In this document: positions 18,869-27,938 of the stretch, in pieces
Position numbering within the stretch: position 1 is the stretch's first letter
How the letters are laid out: each line of letters starts with the position of its first letter
Assembly: GCA_015489765.1 (NCBI GenBank)
Contig: WFZC01000337.1
Span: 1-40,054 of the forward strand
Length of the DNA stretch: 40,054 nt
Direction of reading: 5' to 3'
Origin: Desulfobulbaceae bacterium
GTDB lineage: Bacteria; Desulfobacterota; Desulfobulbia; Desulfobulbales; Desulfobulbaceae
The notes under the pieces: model-generated
Database searches by the model: none
What the model was told of the DNA's origin: nothing
The model's input: only the letters and a program-made list of their open reading frames with translations
Made by a program: the position numbers and the translations under genes

Positions 18869-18938
18869 TTGCCCGCAACCAGAGCCTGCAGGAGCGGGGT
18901 TAGCCGCGAATGCAGCGTTTAATTTGGATTGCGGGCAA
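18869..18938. repeat. REP-like/structured element upstream of DAHP synthase
   Basis: Perfect 10-bp inverted repeat ttgcccgcaa (18869-18878) / ttgcgggcaa (18929-18938) enclosing ggagcggggttagccgcgaatg. Confidence 0.55.
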
Positions 18939-19015
18939 TGCTCGTGTTAGTTGCTTGTGGCTGTCGTCGGGAAAGTGGCGTTGGCCATGTTGGTTAATCA
19001 AGGATGTAGAATATC

Positions 19016-20362
19016 ATGACTGAAACAAGTACGTGGACAAAAACAGGATGGCGGAGTCGTCCTATTTTACAACAGCCGAATTGGCCGGACAAGGAAAGGC
19101 TGGAGGAAATTTTAGCGACCATCGCCACCCTGCCGCCGCTGGTGTTTGCCGGTGAAATCAGGGACCTGAAGGAGCAGCTAGCCCAGGCGTCACGCGGGGA
19201 GGCCTTTCTGTTGCAGGGCGGGGATTGTTCCGAGGAATTTGCCCGTTGTACGGCGCCCAATATCCGGGAGACCTTGAAGGTCCTTCTGCAGATGGCGGTT
19301 ACCCTGACCTATGCCGGCGGCAAGCCGGTGGTCAAGGTTGGCCGCATAGCCGGTCAGTATGCCAAACCGCGTTCTTCCGACACCGAAATAGTAAACGGAG
19401 TCGAGCTGCCGAGTTACCGGGGAGACATGGCCAATTCTATTGAGCCGACCCTGGAAGCGCGAACTCCTGATCCGGCCCGCCTGCTGCAGGGATATAATAT
19501 GTCGGCTGCTACTCTGAACCTGTTGCGGGCCTTTACCAAAGGGGGATTCGGCGCCCTGCACCGGGTCCAGGCCTGGAACCAGGAATTTGTCAAGCAGTCT
19601 CCCATGGGCAGGTCCTATGAGAGACTGGCCAAGCAGATCAGTCAGGCCCTGGCCTTCATGGAAACTATTGGTATAGACACTGACACACCCCAGCTTAAAC
19701 AGGCGCAGTTTTATACCTCCCATGAGGCCCTGTTCCTTGGCTACGAAGAGGCGTTGACCCGTGAGGATTCAACCCGGGGCGGCTGGTATGACTGTTCCGG
19801 CCATATGCTGTGGATTGGTGACCGTACCCGCCAGATTGACGGCGCTCATGTCGAGTTTCTGCGGGGAGTGCTTAATCCCATTGGCATGAAGGTGGGGCCC
19901 AAGCATGATATTGATGATATCCTGGCCATCATCGAGCGATTGAATCCCACCAATGAACCGGGCCGAATGACCCTGATTGCCCGGTTTGGGGCCCGTGATA
20001 TTGAAAAATACCTGCCGCCGCTTATTCGGGCGGTGAAAAAAGAGGGGTTGAATGTGTTGTGGAGCTGCGATCCCATGCATGCCAATATCCGCAAGGCAAA
20101 AAGCGGGCATAAGACCAGGAGTTTTGATGATATTTTATCGGAATTGCGATGTTTTTTTGAATTGCACTGGTCCGAGGGGACCATACCAGGCGGCGTTCAT
20201 TTTGAGTTGACCGGCGACAATGTTACCGAATGCACCGGCGGGGCCCGGCAACTGGCCGATGCCCAGCTGGGAGAAAATTATCTGACCACCTGTGATCCGC
20301 GTCTCAACGCAGAACAATCCCTGGAAATGGCCTTTCAGATAGCTGAAATGATACGCAGTTGA
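19016..20362 (+). CDS. Class II (plant-type) 3-deoxy-7-phosphoheptulonate synthase
   Basis: PLVFAGEIRDLKEQLAQASRGEAFLLQGGDCSEEF, GRIAGQYAKPRS, WSCDPMHANIRKAKSGHKTRSFDDIL, GGVHFELTGDNVTECTGG. Confidence 0.96.
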   Translation: MTETSTWTKTGWRSRPILQQPNWPDKERLEEILATIATLPPLVFAGEIRDLKEQLAQASRGEAFLLQGGDCSEEFARCTAPNIRETLKVLLQMAVTLTYAGGKPVVKVGRIAGQYAKPRSSDTEIVNGVELPSYRGDMANSIEPTLEARTPDPARLLQGYNMSAATLNLLRAFTKGGFGALHRVQAWNQEFVKQSPMGRSYERLAKQISQALAFMETIGIDTDTPQLKQAQFYTSHEALFLGYEEALTREDSTRGGWYDCSGHMLWIGDRTRQIDGAHVEFLRGVLNPIGMKVGPKHDIDDILAIIERLNPTNEPGRMTLIARFGARDIEKYLPPLIRAVKKEGLNVLWSCDPMHANIRKAKSGHKTRSFDDILSELRCFFELHWSEGTIPGGVHFELTGDNVTECTGGARQLADAQLGENYLTTCDPRLNAEQSLEMAFQIAEMIRS

Positions 20363-20390
20363 TTCTTTTTTCTGTCCTGCCTGTCATCCG

Positions 20391-20424
20391 GCCCGTCGAA
20401 ATATTTCGGCGGGCTGTTTTTTTT
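20391..20424 (+). terminator. Rho-independent terminator after DAHP synthase
   Basis: gcccgtcgaaatatttcggcgggc near-perfect palindrome followed by tgtttttttt. Confidence 0.85.
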
Positions 20425-20435
20425 GGGGGAGGATG

Positions 20436-20882
20436 TCACAGCTGGTCGCTGTTGAAAAGATCGAGGATCTGCTGTTTGTCCGTGGCCTGCATCAGGATCC
20501 TGCGATTGGCCTCATGTTTCAACAGCTGGCTGACCCTGGCCAGAGAGCGCAGATATTCATCGGCCCTGCCCGTGGGTGAGAGGATCTGCACAAAGAGATG
20601 AACAGGCCTGTTGTCAATGGCCTCAAAGCTGATGCCGGCGCTTGAGCGTCCGAAGCAGAGAACCGGACGGTTCAGGCCGGGTACCTTGGCATGGGGTATG
20701 GCAACCCCGTTACCAACGCCGGTGGATCCCACCTGTTCCCTTTCCTGCAGAACATTCACCAACATGTCCGGATCAATATCCCCGCAGCAGGTCTGTACGG
20801 CGGAGGCAAGTTCCCGCAGGGCCTCGTCCTTGCCGGTTGATTGCATCTCCAGGATAATGCATTGGTGGCCGAGTGTAAGCAT
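20436..20882 (-). CDS. ptsN: PTS IIA-Ntr-like protein
   Basis: LQEREQVGSTGVGNGVAIPHAKVPGLNRPVLCFGRSSAGISFEAIDNRPVHLFVQILSP with active-site His context; adjacent to rpoN. Confidence 0.9.
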   Translation of the reverse strand: MLTLGHQCIILEMQSTGKDEALRELASAVQTCCGDIDPDMLVNVLQEREQVGSTGVGNGVAIPHAKVPGLNRPVLCFGRSSAGISFEAIDNRPVHLFVQILSPTGRADEYLRSLARVSQLLKHEANRRILMQATDKQQILDLFNSDQL

Positions 20883-20888
20883 GTTGTT

Positions 20889-22340
20889 CTAAGTCCTTGC
20901 CTGACGCCGATGTTTGACCGGCAGAATTTTCATCTGATCTCTGTACTTGGCCACGGTACGCCTGGCGACCTTGATCTTTTCTTCGGCCAGCATTTGCGAG
21001 ATTTTATTGTCGCTGAGTGGTTTGGTCGGGTCTTCAGCGGCAATATAACGGCGGATTTTTGTCTTGATGGCCTCGGCGGCAACAACGTCACCATCGGTGG
21101 TGGCCACGGCTGTTGAGAAAAAATATTTCAACTCATAGATACCCTGGGGGGTATGGGCATACTTATGGGAGGTGACCCGACTGACCGTTGATTCGTGCAT
21201 GCCAATATCATCGGCGACATCGCGCAGGATGAGGGGCTTGAGGTAGCCCGGGCCCCGTTCAAAGAAGTCCCGTTGAAATTTGAGTAAACTCTCCATAACC
21301 TTGTAAATGGTACGTTGCCGCTGGTGGATGGACTTGATGAACCATTCGGCATTGCGTTTTGATTCACGCAGATAACTCTTTGATTCGCTGGACATGGAGT
21401 TTTTTTGCTTAAGCAGGGCCTTGTACTCTTCCGAGATCTGGAGCTTGGGCAGACCGTCGTCGTTGAGCTGGATGACAAAATCATCGTCAACTTTATATAC
21501 ATAGACGTCGGGAATTACGTAGTTTGTCTGTTCGTTGCTATACTCGTTTCCGGGGTAGGGCTGGAGCTGCTCGATGATTTTGACCGCCTCCTTGACCAGC
21601 CGGACCGAGGAACCGGTTTCCCGGGCGATCTGGGCATAATTTTTTGTCTGCAGCAGGTTAATATGGGTATCGATAATTGAGTAAGCAAGGGTCTCCTCCA
21701 GTCCCTTGCGCTCAAGTTGCAAAAGCAGTGATTCACGGATATCGCGGCCGGCGATTCCGGGTGGATCAAGACTCTGGACAAGGCGAATGGCGCCTTTGGC
21801 CTCTTTTTCCGAACAGTTGCCATAGGCGGCAATGTCTTCAACGGTTGCCTCCAGAAAACCATGACCGTCGAGATTGCCGACGATAAAATGGGTTAATCTG
21901 GTGTCAAGTTCGTCAAGGTCCATATGGGTCAGCTGCCAGAGCAGGAAGGAATCAAGCCCCGGTGCCTTGGAAATAAAATCGAACTGGGAAGGGGCATCGG
22001 CCGGGGGGGTTTCCCGGGCAAAAGAAAAATCGGTGTCAAAGGTGTTGGCATAGTCATCCCAGTTGACCTCCGCCACTTTGGCCGGGTCTTCTCCCTCTAC
22101 CTGGCTGGTAACGGGCTCTTCCACCCTTTCCCTGTTCTCGGCGGCACTCAGTTCATCCGGATTGGTTTTTTCTTCCCGGGTGGGCACCACTTCTTCCAGC
22201 ATGGGATTCTGCTCAATTTCGGCCTGCAGGGCATCGGTGAGCTCCAGGCGATTGAGCTGCAAAAGCTTGATGGCCTGCCGCAGCTGCGGCGTCATAACCA
22301 GCTTTTGGGCAAGTTTGAGGTTTTGGCGAAGATCAAGCAT
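20889..22340 (-). CDS. rpoN: RNA polymerase sigma-54 factor
   Basis: MLDLRQNLKLAQKLVMTPQLRQAIKLLQLNRLEL region I; LKPLILRDVADDIGMHESTVSRVTSHKYAHTPQGIYELKYFFS; C-terminal RpoN-box-like ARRTVAKYRDQMKI. Confidence 0.98.
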   Translation of the reverse strand: MLDLRQNLKLAQKLVMTPQLRQAIKLLQLNRLELTDALQAEIEQNPMLEEVVPTREEKTNPDELSAAENRERVEEPVTSQVEGEDPAKVAEVNWDDYANTFDTDFSFARETPPADAPSQFDFISKAPGLDSFLLWQLTHMDLDELDTRLTHFIVGNLDGHGFLEATVEDIAAYGNCSEKEAKGAIRLVQSLDPPGIAGRDIRESLLLQLERKGLEETLAYSIIDTHINLLQTKNYAQIARETGSSVRLVKEAVKIIEQLQPYPGNEYSNEQTNYVIPDVYVYKVDDDFVIQLNDDGLPKLQISEEYKALLKQKNSMSSESKSYLRESKRNAEWFIKSIHQRQRTIYKVMESLLKFQRDFFERGPGYLKPLILRDVADDIGMHESTVSRVTSHKYAHTPQGIYELKYFFSTAVATTDGDVVAAEAIKTKIRRYIAAEDPTKPLSDNKISQMLAEEKIKVARRTVAKYRDQMKILPVKHRRQART

Positions 22341-22384
22341 TGTTCGTGTTGGTACGCATGGTTCCGAGAGTCAAAGGTATCCGC

Positions 22385-23119
22385 CTACATGCTGAAATTT
22401 TCACCAAGATACATTTTTCGGGCCAGGGCGCTCTGGGTGATATCAACGGCAGCGCCGCTGGTCAGGATCTGCCCGTCATTCATGATATAGGCAAAGTCAC
22501 AGACCTGGAGTGTTTCGCGAACATTATGGTCGGAAATCAGGACCCCTAAGTTTTTCTCTTTCAAACTACGGATGATCTGCTGCAGGTCAGCCACCGACAG
22601 TGGATCAACCCCGGCAAAGGGTTCATCGAGCAGGATAAATCTGGGCCGGGTGGCCAGGGCACGCATGATCTCCACTCGCCGCCGTTCCCCTCCGGACAGG
22701 GCGTGCCCCTTGTTGTCCGCCAGGTAGCCAATTTTGAGCTCATCCATCAACTCCTCAATGCGGTTGTTGATTTCGTTTTTCGGCAGTCCCAAAGGTTCCA
22801 GGACGATGCGGACATTTTCAACCACGGTCAGTTTCTTGAATACCGATGGCTCCTGGGCCAGGTAGGTAATGCCGCGTGAGGCCCTTTTGTGGATGGGCAG
22901 GGCTGTAATATCCTCACCGTCCAGCAATATAGAACCGGATGTCGGCCGGATAAAGCCGACCATGGAGTAGAAGGTTGTGGTCTTACCGGCGCCGTTGGGG
23001 CCCAACAGGCCGACAACCGAGGCTGCGGTAACCTGCAGGTTGACCTGGTCCACCACCCGCCGGTTGCGGTACTCCTTGACCAGGTTTCTGGTTTCAAGCA
23101 GAGAGCAGTCAGCGGTCAT
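22385..23119 (-). CDS. lptB: LPS export ABC transporter ATP-binding protein
   Basis: GLLGPNGAGKTTTFYSMVGF Walker A, ALSGGERRRVEIMRAL signature, PRFILLDEPFAGVDPLSV. Confidence 0.97.
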   Translation of the reverse strand: MTADCSLLETRNLVKEYRNRRVVDQVNLQVTAASVVGLLGPNGAGKTTTFYSMVGFIRPTSGSILLDGEDITALPIHKRASRGITYLAQEPSVFKKLTVVENVRIVLEPLGLPKNEINNRIEELMDELKIGYLADNKGHALSGGERRRVEIMRALATRPRFILLDEPFAGVDPLSVADLQQIIRSLKEKNLGVLISDHNVRETLQVCDFAYIMNDGQILTSGAAVDITQSALARKMYLGENFSM

Positions 23120-23646
23120 TTTTTTGTGTCCGATTCCGGATGAATGACCGCCGTGACCCGACCGGATTTTTTCCTGTCCTGCTCGACAATGGAGCGCTTT
23201 TCATCGAGATAGTAGGTGATTGTCTTGCCCGATACCATGTTGGGACCCTGCCATGCCTTGGCATTGCCGCTGAGGATTACCTTGCGGTCCCTGGCAAAAT
23301 AATCCATGCGATTGCCGGTGCCGAGCCAGTCACCCTGGGTGATTTCCACATTTTTTCTGCAGATGAGTTTTTTGACCTCGCTGGAACTGTTCCGGCCCTT
23401 TTTTTTGCCCTTGTCCTGGGTGTAGTAGACGGTCATCTCCTGGCAACGAATGGTCAGGTTACCCTGGCTGGCATCAACGTTGCCGAGAAATATGACCGAA
23501 TTTTTCTGTTCCTGGGAGATCATCCGGTCCGCTTCGATGTGGATGGGTGCCGATGCCTTGTCGGCTCCAAAGGCGGTGACCGAAAGTAACAGAAGAATCG
23601 CCGGTAGAATGAGCAGCGGAATATTTTTTATCGTTAGTGTTTTCAT
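23116..23646 (-). CDS. lptA: LptA/OstA-like LPS transport periplasmic protein
   Basis: Signal peptide then APIHIEADRMISQEQKNSVIFLGNVDASQGNLTIRCQEMTVYY; overlaps lptB start. Confidence 0.9.
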   Translation of the reverse strand: MKTLTIKNIPLLILPAILLLLSVTAFGADKASAPIHIEADRMISQEQKNSVIFLGNVDASQGNLTIRCQEMTVYYTQDKGKKKGRNSSSEVKKLICRKNVEITQGDWLGTGNRMDYFARDRKVILSGNAKAWQGPNMVSGKTITYYLDEKRSIVEQDRKKSGRVTAVIHPESDTKK

Positions 23647-23883
23647 AACCTATTATATGTATGTTTTTTCTAAAAAAAGCAGGGAGTATATGTATCCGGT
23701 TTGTTTTTTGCAAAGGCAATTGTACAAGGTCATCGAATAAAAGTAAAGAGGTTCCGGCGCGGTTTTCCTCTGCGTAATCCTGCAATACAACTGTTTACAG
23801 CCGTTTGCGGGACGGGTAATATAGCTTGTTTCTACCCGTGTCGGAAAAACCGGCCCATTGTGATCATTTGATGTGGAGATGGT

Positions 23884-24768
23884 ATGGAAAAAAGCATAGC
23901 CAAGGCCAAGGTCCTGATAGAGTCGTTGCCATATATACGTGAATTTAACGAAAAAACTGTGGTGATCAAGTATGGCGGCCACGCCATGGTGGATGAGGAG
24001 CTCAAGAAGAATTTCGCCCTTGATATCATTTTGATGAAGTACATCGGTTTGAATCCGGTTATTGTCCATGGCGGCGGGCCGCAGATCAACCGTTTCCTTG
24101 AAAAGATGCAGATCACGCCCAGCTATATCCAGGGAATGCGGGTGACCGACGGCGAAACCATGGACGTGGTCGAAATGGTACTGGTGGGCAAGGTCAACAA
24201 GGAAATCGTCGGCCTGATCAACCACTGCGGCGGCAAGGCGGTTGGCCTGTCCGGCCGGGACGGCGATCTTGTCCAGGCGAGGAAGATGCGCATCCACAGT
24301 AAATCCGACGATGCCAACCGACCGCCTGAACTCATTGATCTGGGCCGGGTCGGCGAGGTGACCAGGATCAATCCGGATATTCTGCAAACCCTGGACAGTC
24401 AGGATTTTATTCCGGTCATTGCGCCGGTGGGCGTGGGTGAGGACGGGCAGGCGTTTAATATCAACGCTGATCTGGTGGCAGGTGCCATTGCCGCCGAGCT
24501 CGGCGCCGTCAAGCTGATCCTGCTCACCGATGTGGAAGGGGTGAAGAATTCCGAGGGTGATCTCCTGTCCACCATCCACCGGGATGAAATAGAGACCCTG
24601 ATTGACCAAGGTGTTATCGGCGGCGGCATGATCCCCAAGGTTCGTTGCTGTCAGGCGGCCCTGGATGGCGGCGTAACCAAGACCCATATTATCGATGGGC
24701 GCCGGGAGCATGCCGTGCTGTTGGAAATTTTTACCCCGGAAGGTATCGGGACGGAGATTATATCATGA
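23884..24768 (+). CDS. argB: Acetylglutamate kinase
   Basis: [92 protein letters not shown]. Confidence 0.98.
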   Translation: MEKSIAKAKVLIESLPYIREFNEKTVVIKYGGHAMVDEELKKNFALDIILMKYIGLNPVIVHGGGPQINRFLEKMQITPSYIQGMRVTDGETMDVVEMVLVGKVNKEIVGLINHCGGKAVGLSGRDGDLVQARKMRIHSKSDDANRPPELIDLGRVGEVTRINPDILQTLDSQDFIPVIAPVGVGEDGQAFNINADLVAGAIAAELGAVKLILLTDVEGVKNSEGDLLSTIHRDEIETLIDQGVIGGGMIPKVRCCQAALDGGVTKTHIIDGRREHAVLLEIFTPEGIGTEIIS

Positions 24769-24943
24769 TGGCGTTGTAAAAACTTCGATCTACTGCGTCG
24801 TGTGTCCCGGGGCGATTTACAACATACTACCTGTATAGTTGAGACCCGCCCCGGAACACTACTCTTCGGAGTCTACGCTTCGCTCCGCTTACCTGTATAT
24901 CTGTGTTTTTACTTAGCCATCTAAAAAATTGGACTTTTAGGGT
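24769..24943 (+). mobile_element. MITE-like repeat copy 3, between argB and argD
   Basis: Same family as copies 1 and 2; flanked by a 12-bp direct repeat ATTATATCATGA at 24757-24768 and 24944-24955; right end shortened (ggacttttagggt). Confidence 0.82.
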
Positions 24944-24951
24944 ATTATATC

Positions 24952-26148
24952 ATGAGTAATGCGGATTGGGCGGCACGGGGAGAGCAGGTGTTTATAGGGA
25001 CCTACAGCCGGTTTCCGGCGGCAATGGTAAAGGGCAGGGGGTGCAGGCTCTGGGATGATGACGGCAGGGAATATCTTGATTTTCTGGCAGGGATTGCCGT
25101 CTGTTCACTGGGCCACTGCCATCCGGCCGTCACCCGGGCGGTCTGTGAGCAGGCGCAGGAACTGATGCATGTCTCCAATCTCTTTCATACCAAACCGCAG
25201 ATTCGGCTGGCGGAGCTGCTCTTGGCCAATACCTTTGCCGACAAGGTGTTTATGGCCAATTCAGGGGCCGAGGCCAATGAGGCGGCCATCAAACTGGCCA
25301 GGATTCACAGCGGTGCCGGACGCTATGAGATTATTTCGCTGTCCGGTTCTTTTCATGGCCGTACCCTGGCCACGGTTGCCGCCACCGGTCAGCCCAAGTT
25401 TCACCAGGGGTTTGAACCGCTGCCCGAGGGATTTGTCCATGCCCGTTTTGGTGATCCGGCGGAGGTGGAACGGCTGATCAATGAAAAGACCTGCGCCATC
25501 CTCTGTGAGCCGGTACAGGGTGAATCAGGGGTCCGGCCCCTGGACAGGGAATATCTACAGGCCATTCGCGCCATGTGCGATGAATGGGGACTGCTGCTCA
25601 TCTTTGACGAGGTACAAACCGGCATGGGACGGACCGGAACCCTGTTTGCCTATGAGCAGCTCGATGTTGTTCCTGACATAATGACGGCGGCCAAGGCCCT
25701 GGGCAATGGTCTGCCCATCGGCGCCATGCTGACCACCGACAAGATTGCCGCGTCTCTTGGGGTGGGAACCCACGCCTCCACATTCGGCGGCAATCCGGTG
25801 GCGGCGGCAGCAGCGGTTGCGGTAATGGAAACCATGCTGGCACCGGGATTTTTTGAGGGGGTTGCCGAGCGGAGCCGTTATTTTATCCATCGTCTCGAAG
25901 AGCTGGCGGTGAAATTTCCGCAGCTGGCAACCGGCGTTCGCGGTCGGGGCATGCTGATAGGATTGGTGCTGACGGAAAAAGGCAGGGAGCTGGGGGCTGA
26001 AATCGTGGGCAGGCTTTTTGAACGGGGTGTGCTGATCAACTTTGCCGGAATGCGGGTGCTCAGGTTTATTCCACCGTTGACCGTCAGCCGGGACGAGATT
26101 GACCAGCTCATTGAGCAGTTGACCAGAGTGCTGGCCGAATTTTCCTGA
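24952..26148 (+). CDS. argD: Acetylornithine aminotransferase
   Basis: LDFLAGIAVCSLGHCHPAV, SGAEANEAAIKLAR, LLIFDEVQTGMGRTGTLFAYE, MTAAKALGNGLPIGAML; follows argB. Confidence 0.95.
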   Translation: MSNADWAARGEQVFIGTYSRFPAAMVKGRGCRLWDDDGREYLDFLAGIAVCSLGHCHPAVTRAVCEQAQELMHVSNLFHTKPQIRLAELLLANTFADKVFMANSGAEANEAAIKLARIHSGAGRYEIISLSGSFHGRTLATVAATGQPKFHQGFEPLPEGFVHARFGDPAEVERLINEKTCAILCEPVQGESGVRPLDREYLQAIRAMCDEWGLLLIFDEVQTGMGRTGTLFAYEQLDVVPDIMTAAKALGNGLPIGAMLTTDKIAASLGVGTHASTFGGNPVAAAAAVAVMETMLAPGFFEGVAERSRYFIHRLEELAVKFPQLATGVRGRGMLIGLVLTEKGRELGAEIVGRLFERGVLINFAGMRVLRFIPPLTVSRDEIDQLIEQLTRVLAEFS

Positions 26149-26159
26149 ATCCTCTGTAA

Positions 26160-26726
26160 GTGGACCTGACCTCTCTGCTTGCCATTGCCGTGGCCCTGGC
26201 CATGGATGCCTTTGCCGTTTCCCTTGCCGCAGGGGCCGTGCTCTGCCCGGTGACCTGGCGCCACTGCTTTCGTCTGGGATTTCATTTCGGCCTTTTTCAG
26301 GGGTTGATGCCGATCATCGGCTGGCTGGCCGGCAGGAATGTTCAGCAATACATTCTTTCCTGGAATTCCTGGATAGCCTTCAGCCTGCTCTTGTTCCTGG
26401 GCCTTCGCATGATTCATGAAGCAGTATCCGATGAGCGGCCGGACAAACCTGCCACTGATCCCAGCCGCGGCCTTACTCTGGTTGCCCTTTCCATCGCCAC
26501 CTCAATTGACGCCCTGGCCGTAGGCCTGACCCTTGCCATGATCGGGGTTACCATCTGGATGCCTGCGCTTGTCATCGGTCTGGTCGCCCTTGTCTTTTCC
26601 GTGGCCGGGGTGCTGCTCGGCAATCGCATCGGTTCCATATGGGGCAGCCGGGTCGAGGTCCTTGGAGGCCTGATCCTTATCGGTATCGGCGGTAAAATTT
26701 TATTGCAGCATCTTGCCGCCGGATAA
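26160..26726 (+). CDS. mntP: Manganese efflux pump MntP family protein
   Basis: GTG start; AIAVALAMDAFAVSLAAG and LSIATSIDALAVGLTLAMIG duplicated motifs typical of MntP. Confidence 0.93.
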   Translation: MDLTSLLAIAVALAMDAFAVSLAAGAVLCPVTWRHCFRLGFHFGLFQGLMPIIGWLAGRNVQQYILSWNSWIAFSLLLFLGLRMIHEAVSDERPDKPATDPSRGLTLVALSIATSIDALAVGLTLAMIGVTIWMPALVIGLVALVFSVAGVLLGNRIGSIWGSRVEVLGGLILIGIGGKILLQHLAAG

Positions 26727-26747
26727 TTGCGTCTGGAGAGAGGGATT

Positions 26748-27938
26748 TTATAACAACAGGGCCGAGACAACGGCGCCGATCAGCACCACATAGAGGATAT
26801 TGACCTTTTTAAGAAGGGCGATCAGGGCGCAGGCTGCGATCAGGGCCGAGAGCGGTGTCCAGTGGACAGCGAGTCCGAAGCGGATGGTGACGGCCAGCAG
26901 CAGGCCGACAAAGGAGACCAGAACTCCACGCAGGGCACGTTGCAGGGATGCGTTGTGCTGCATGCGGTCAAAGTAGGGGACAACAAGCAGGAGCAAAAAG
27001 AGAGACGGGGTAAAGATGGAAATGGTGCCGACAAGAGCGCCGGGGACATTTGCCAGCAGGTAACCGGCAAAGGTGGCGGTGATAACGATGGGGCCGGGTG
27101 TGACCTGACCCAGGGCAATACCGTCCATCAGGGCCTGGTTGCTCATCCAGTGATGCACCTCGACGATTTCGTGGAAGAGAAGCGGCACCGAGGCATAGCC
27201 GCCGCCAAAGGCAAAGAAATCAATCTTCATCATCAGGACCGAAAGGGAAAAGAGATCACGGCGGATGAAAAAGAGCAGCCCGAGACAGGTTACGGCGGCA
27301 AGCCCCAGCAAGAGGGCCGGCTGCAGCGCTTTCCAGGTTGTTGTTGGGAGTTCAACGGCCTGCAGTTGAGAGGTGTCTTCCTTGACATGTGATCTGTAGA
27401 GGAGAAGGCCGATGAGTCCCGATGTCAGGATAGCGATGATCGGGCTGCCGCCAGCGGCGAGAAAGAGCGAGGCTCCCGCAACGAGCAGGACATCCTGTTT
27501 GGCTGTAAGATAGCGGCGGCCAAAGCTGATGGCAGCCGCCGCAACCAGGGCGACCACAATGACCTGCAGGCCTGAGAACAGGGCGATGACCCGGGGCAGG
27601 TCATGGGTTCTGGTGTACATGGCCGAAAGGGTGAGCATGAGGAAAAATGCCGGCAGGCCAAAGGCGGTGTAGGCGGCAACCGCACCCCATGGTCCGCCTG
27701 CGCGCAGGCCCGCATAGGCGGCCGCCTGCATGGCGGTGGCGCCTGGAATTGTCTGGCAGAGGGCAATACCTTTTTTAAAGGAGTCCTCTTTGACCCATTT
27801 CCTGTCCTTGACCGCCATCCTTCTGATGTAGGCGACCATTGCCGGGCCACCGAAAGCCGTAAGGCCCAATCGCAAAAAGGCGAGAAAAATAGCAGAGATT
27901 GTGGCCGGGTATTTTTTTTCAGTTATTATTGGTTCCAT
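26748..27938 (-). CDS. chrA: Chromate transporter (ChrA/CHR family, two-domain)
   Basis: FLRLGLTAFGGPAMVAYIRRMAV...CQTIPGATAMQAAAYAGLRAGGPWGAV; second-half FFAFGGGYASVPLLFHEIV...GQVTPGPIVITATFAGYL. Confidence 0.93.
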   Translation of the reverse strand: MEPIITEKKYPATISAIFLAFLRLGLTAFGGPAMVAYIRRMAVKDRKWVKEDSFKKGIALCQTIPGATAMQAAAYAGLRAGGPWGAVAAYTAFGLPAFFLMLTLSAMYTRTHDLPRVIALFSGLQVIVVALVAAAAISFGRRYLTAKQDVLLVAGASLFLAAGGSPIIAILTSGLIGLLLYRSHVKEDTSQLQAVELPTTTWKALQPALLLGLAAVTCLGLLFFIRRDLFSLSVLMMKIDFFAFGGGYASVPLLFHEIVEVHHWMSNQALMDGIALGQVTPGPIVITATFAGYLLANVPGALVGTISIFTPSLFLLLLVVPYFDRMQHNASLQRALRGVLVSFVGLLLAVTIRFGLAVHWTPLSALIAACALIALLKKVNILYVVLIGAVVSALLL

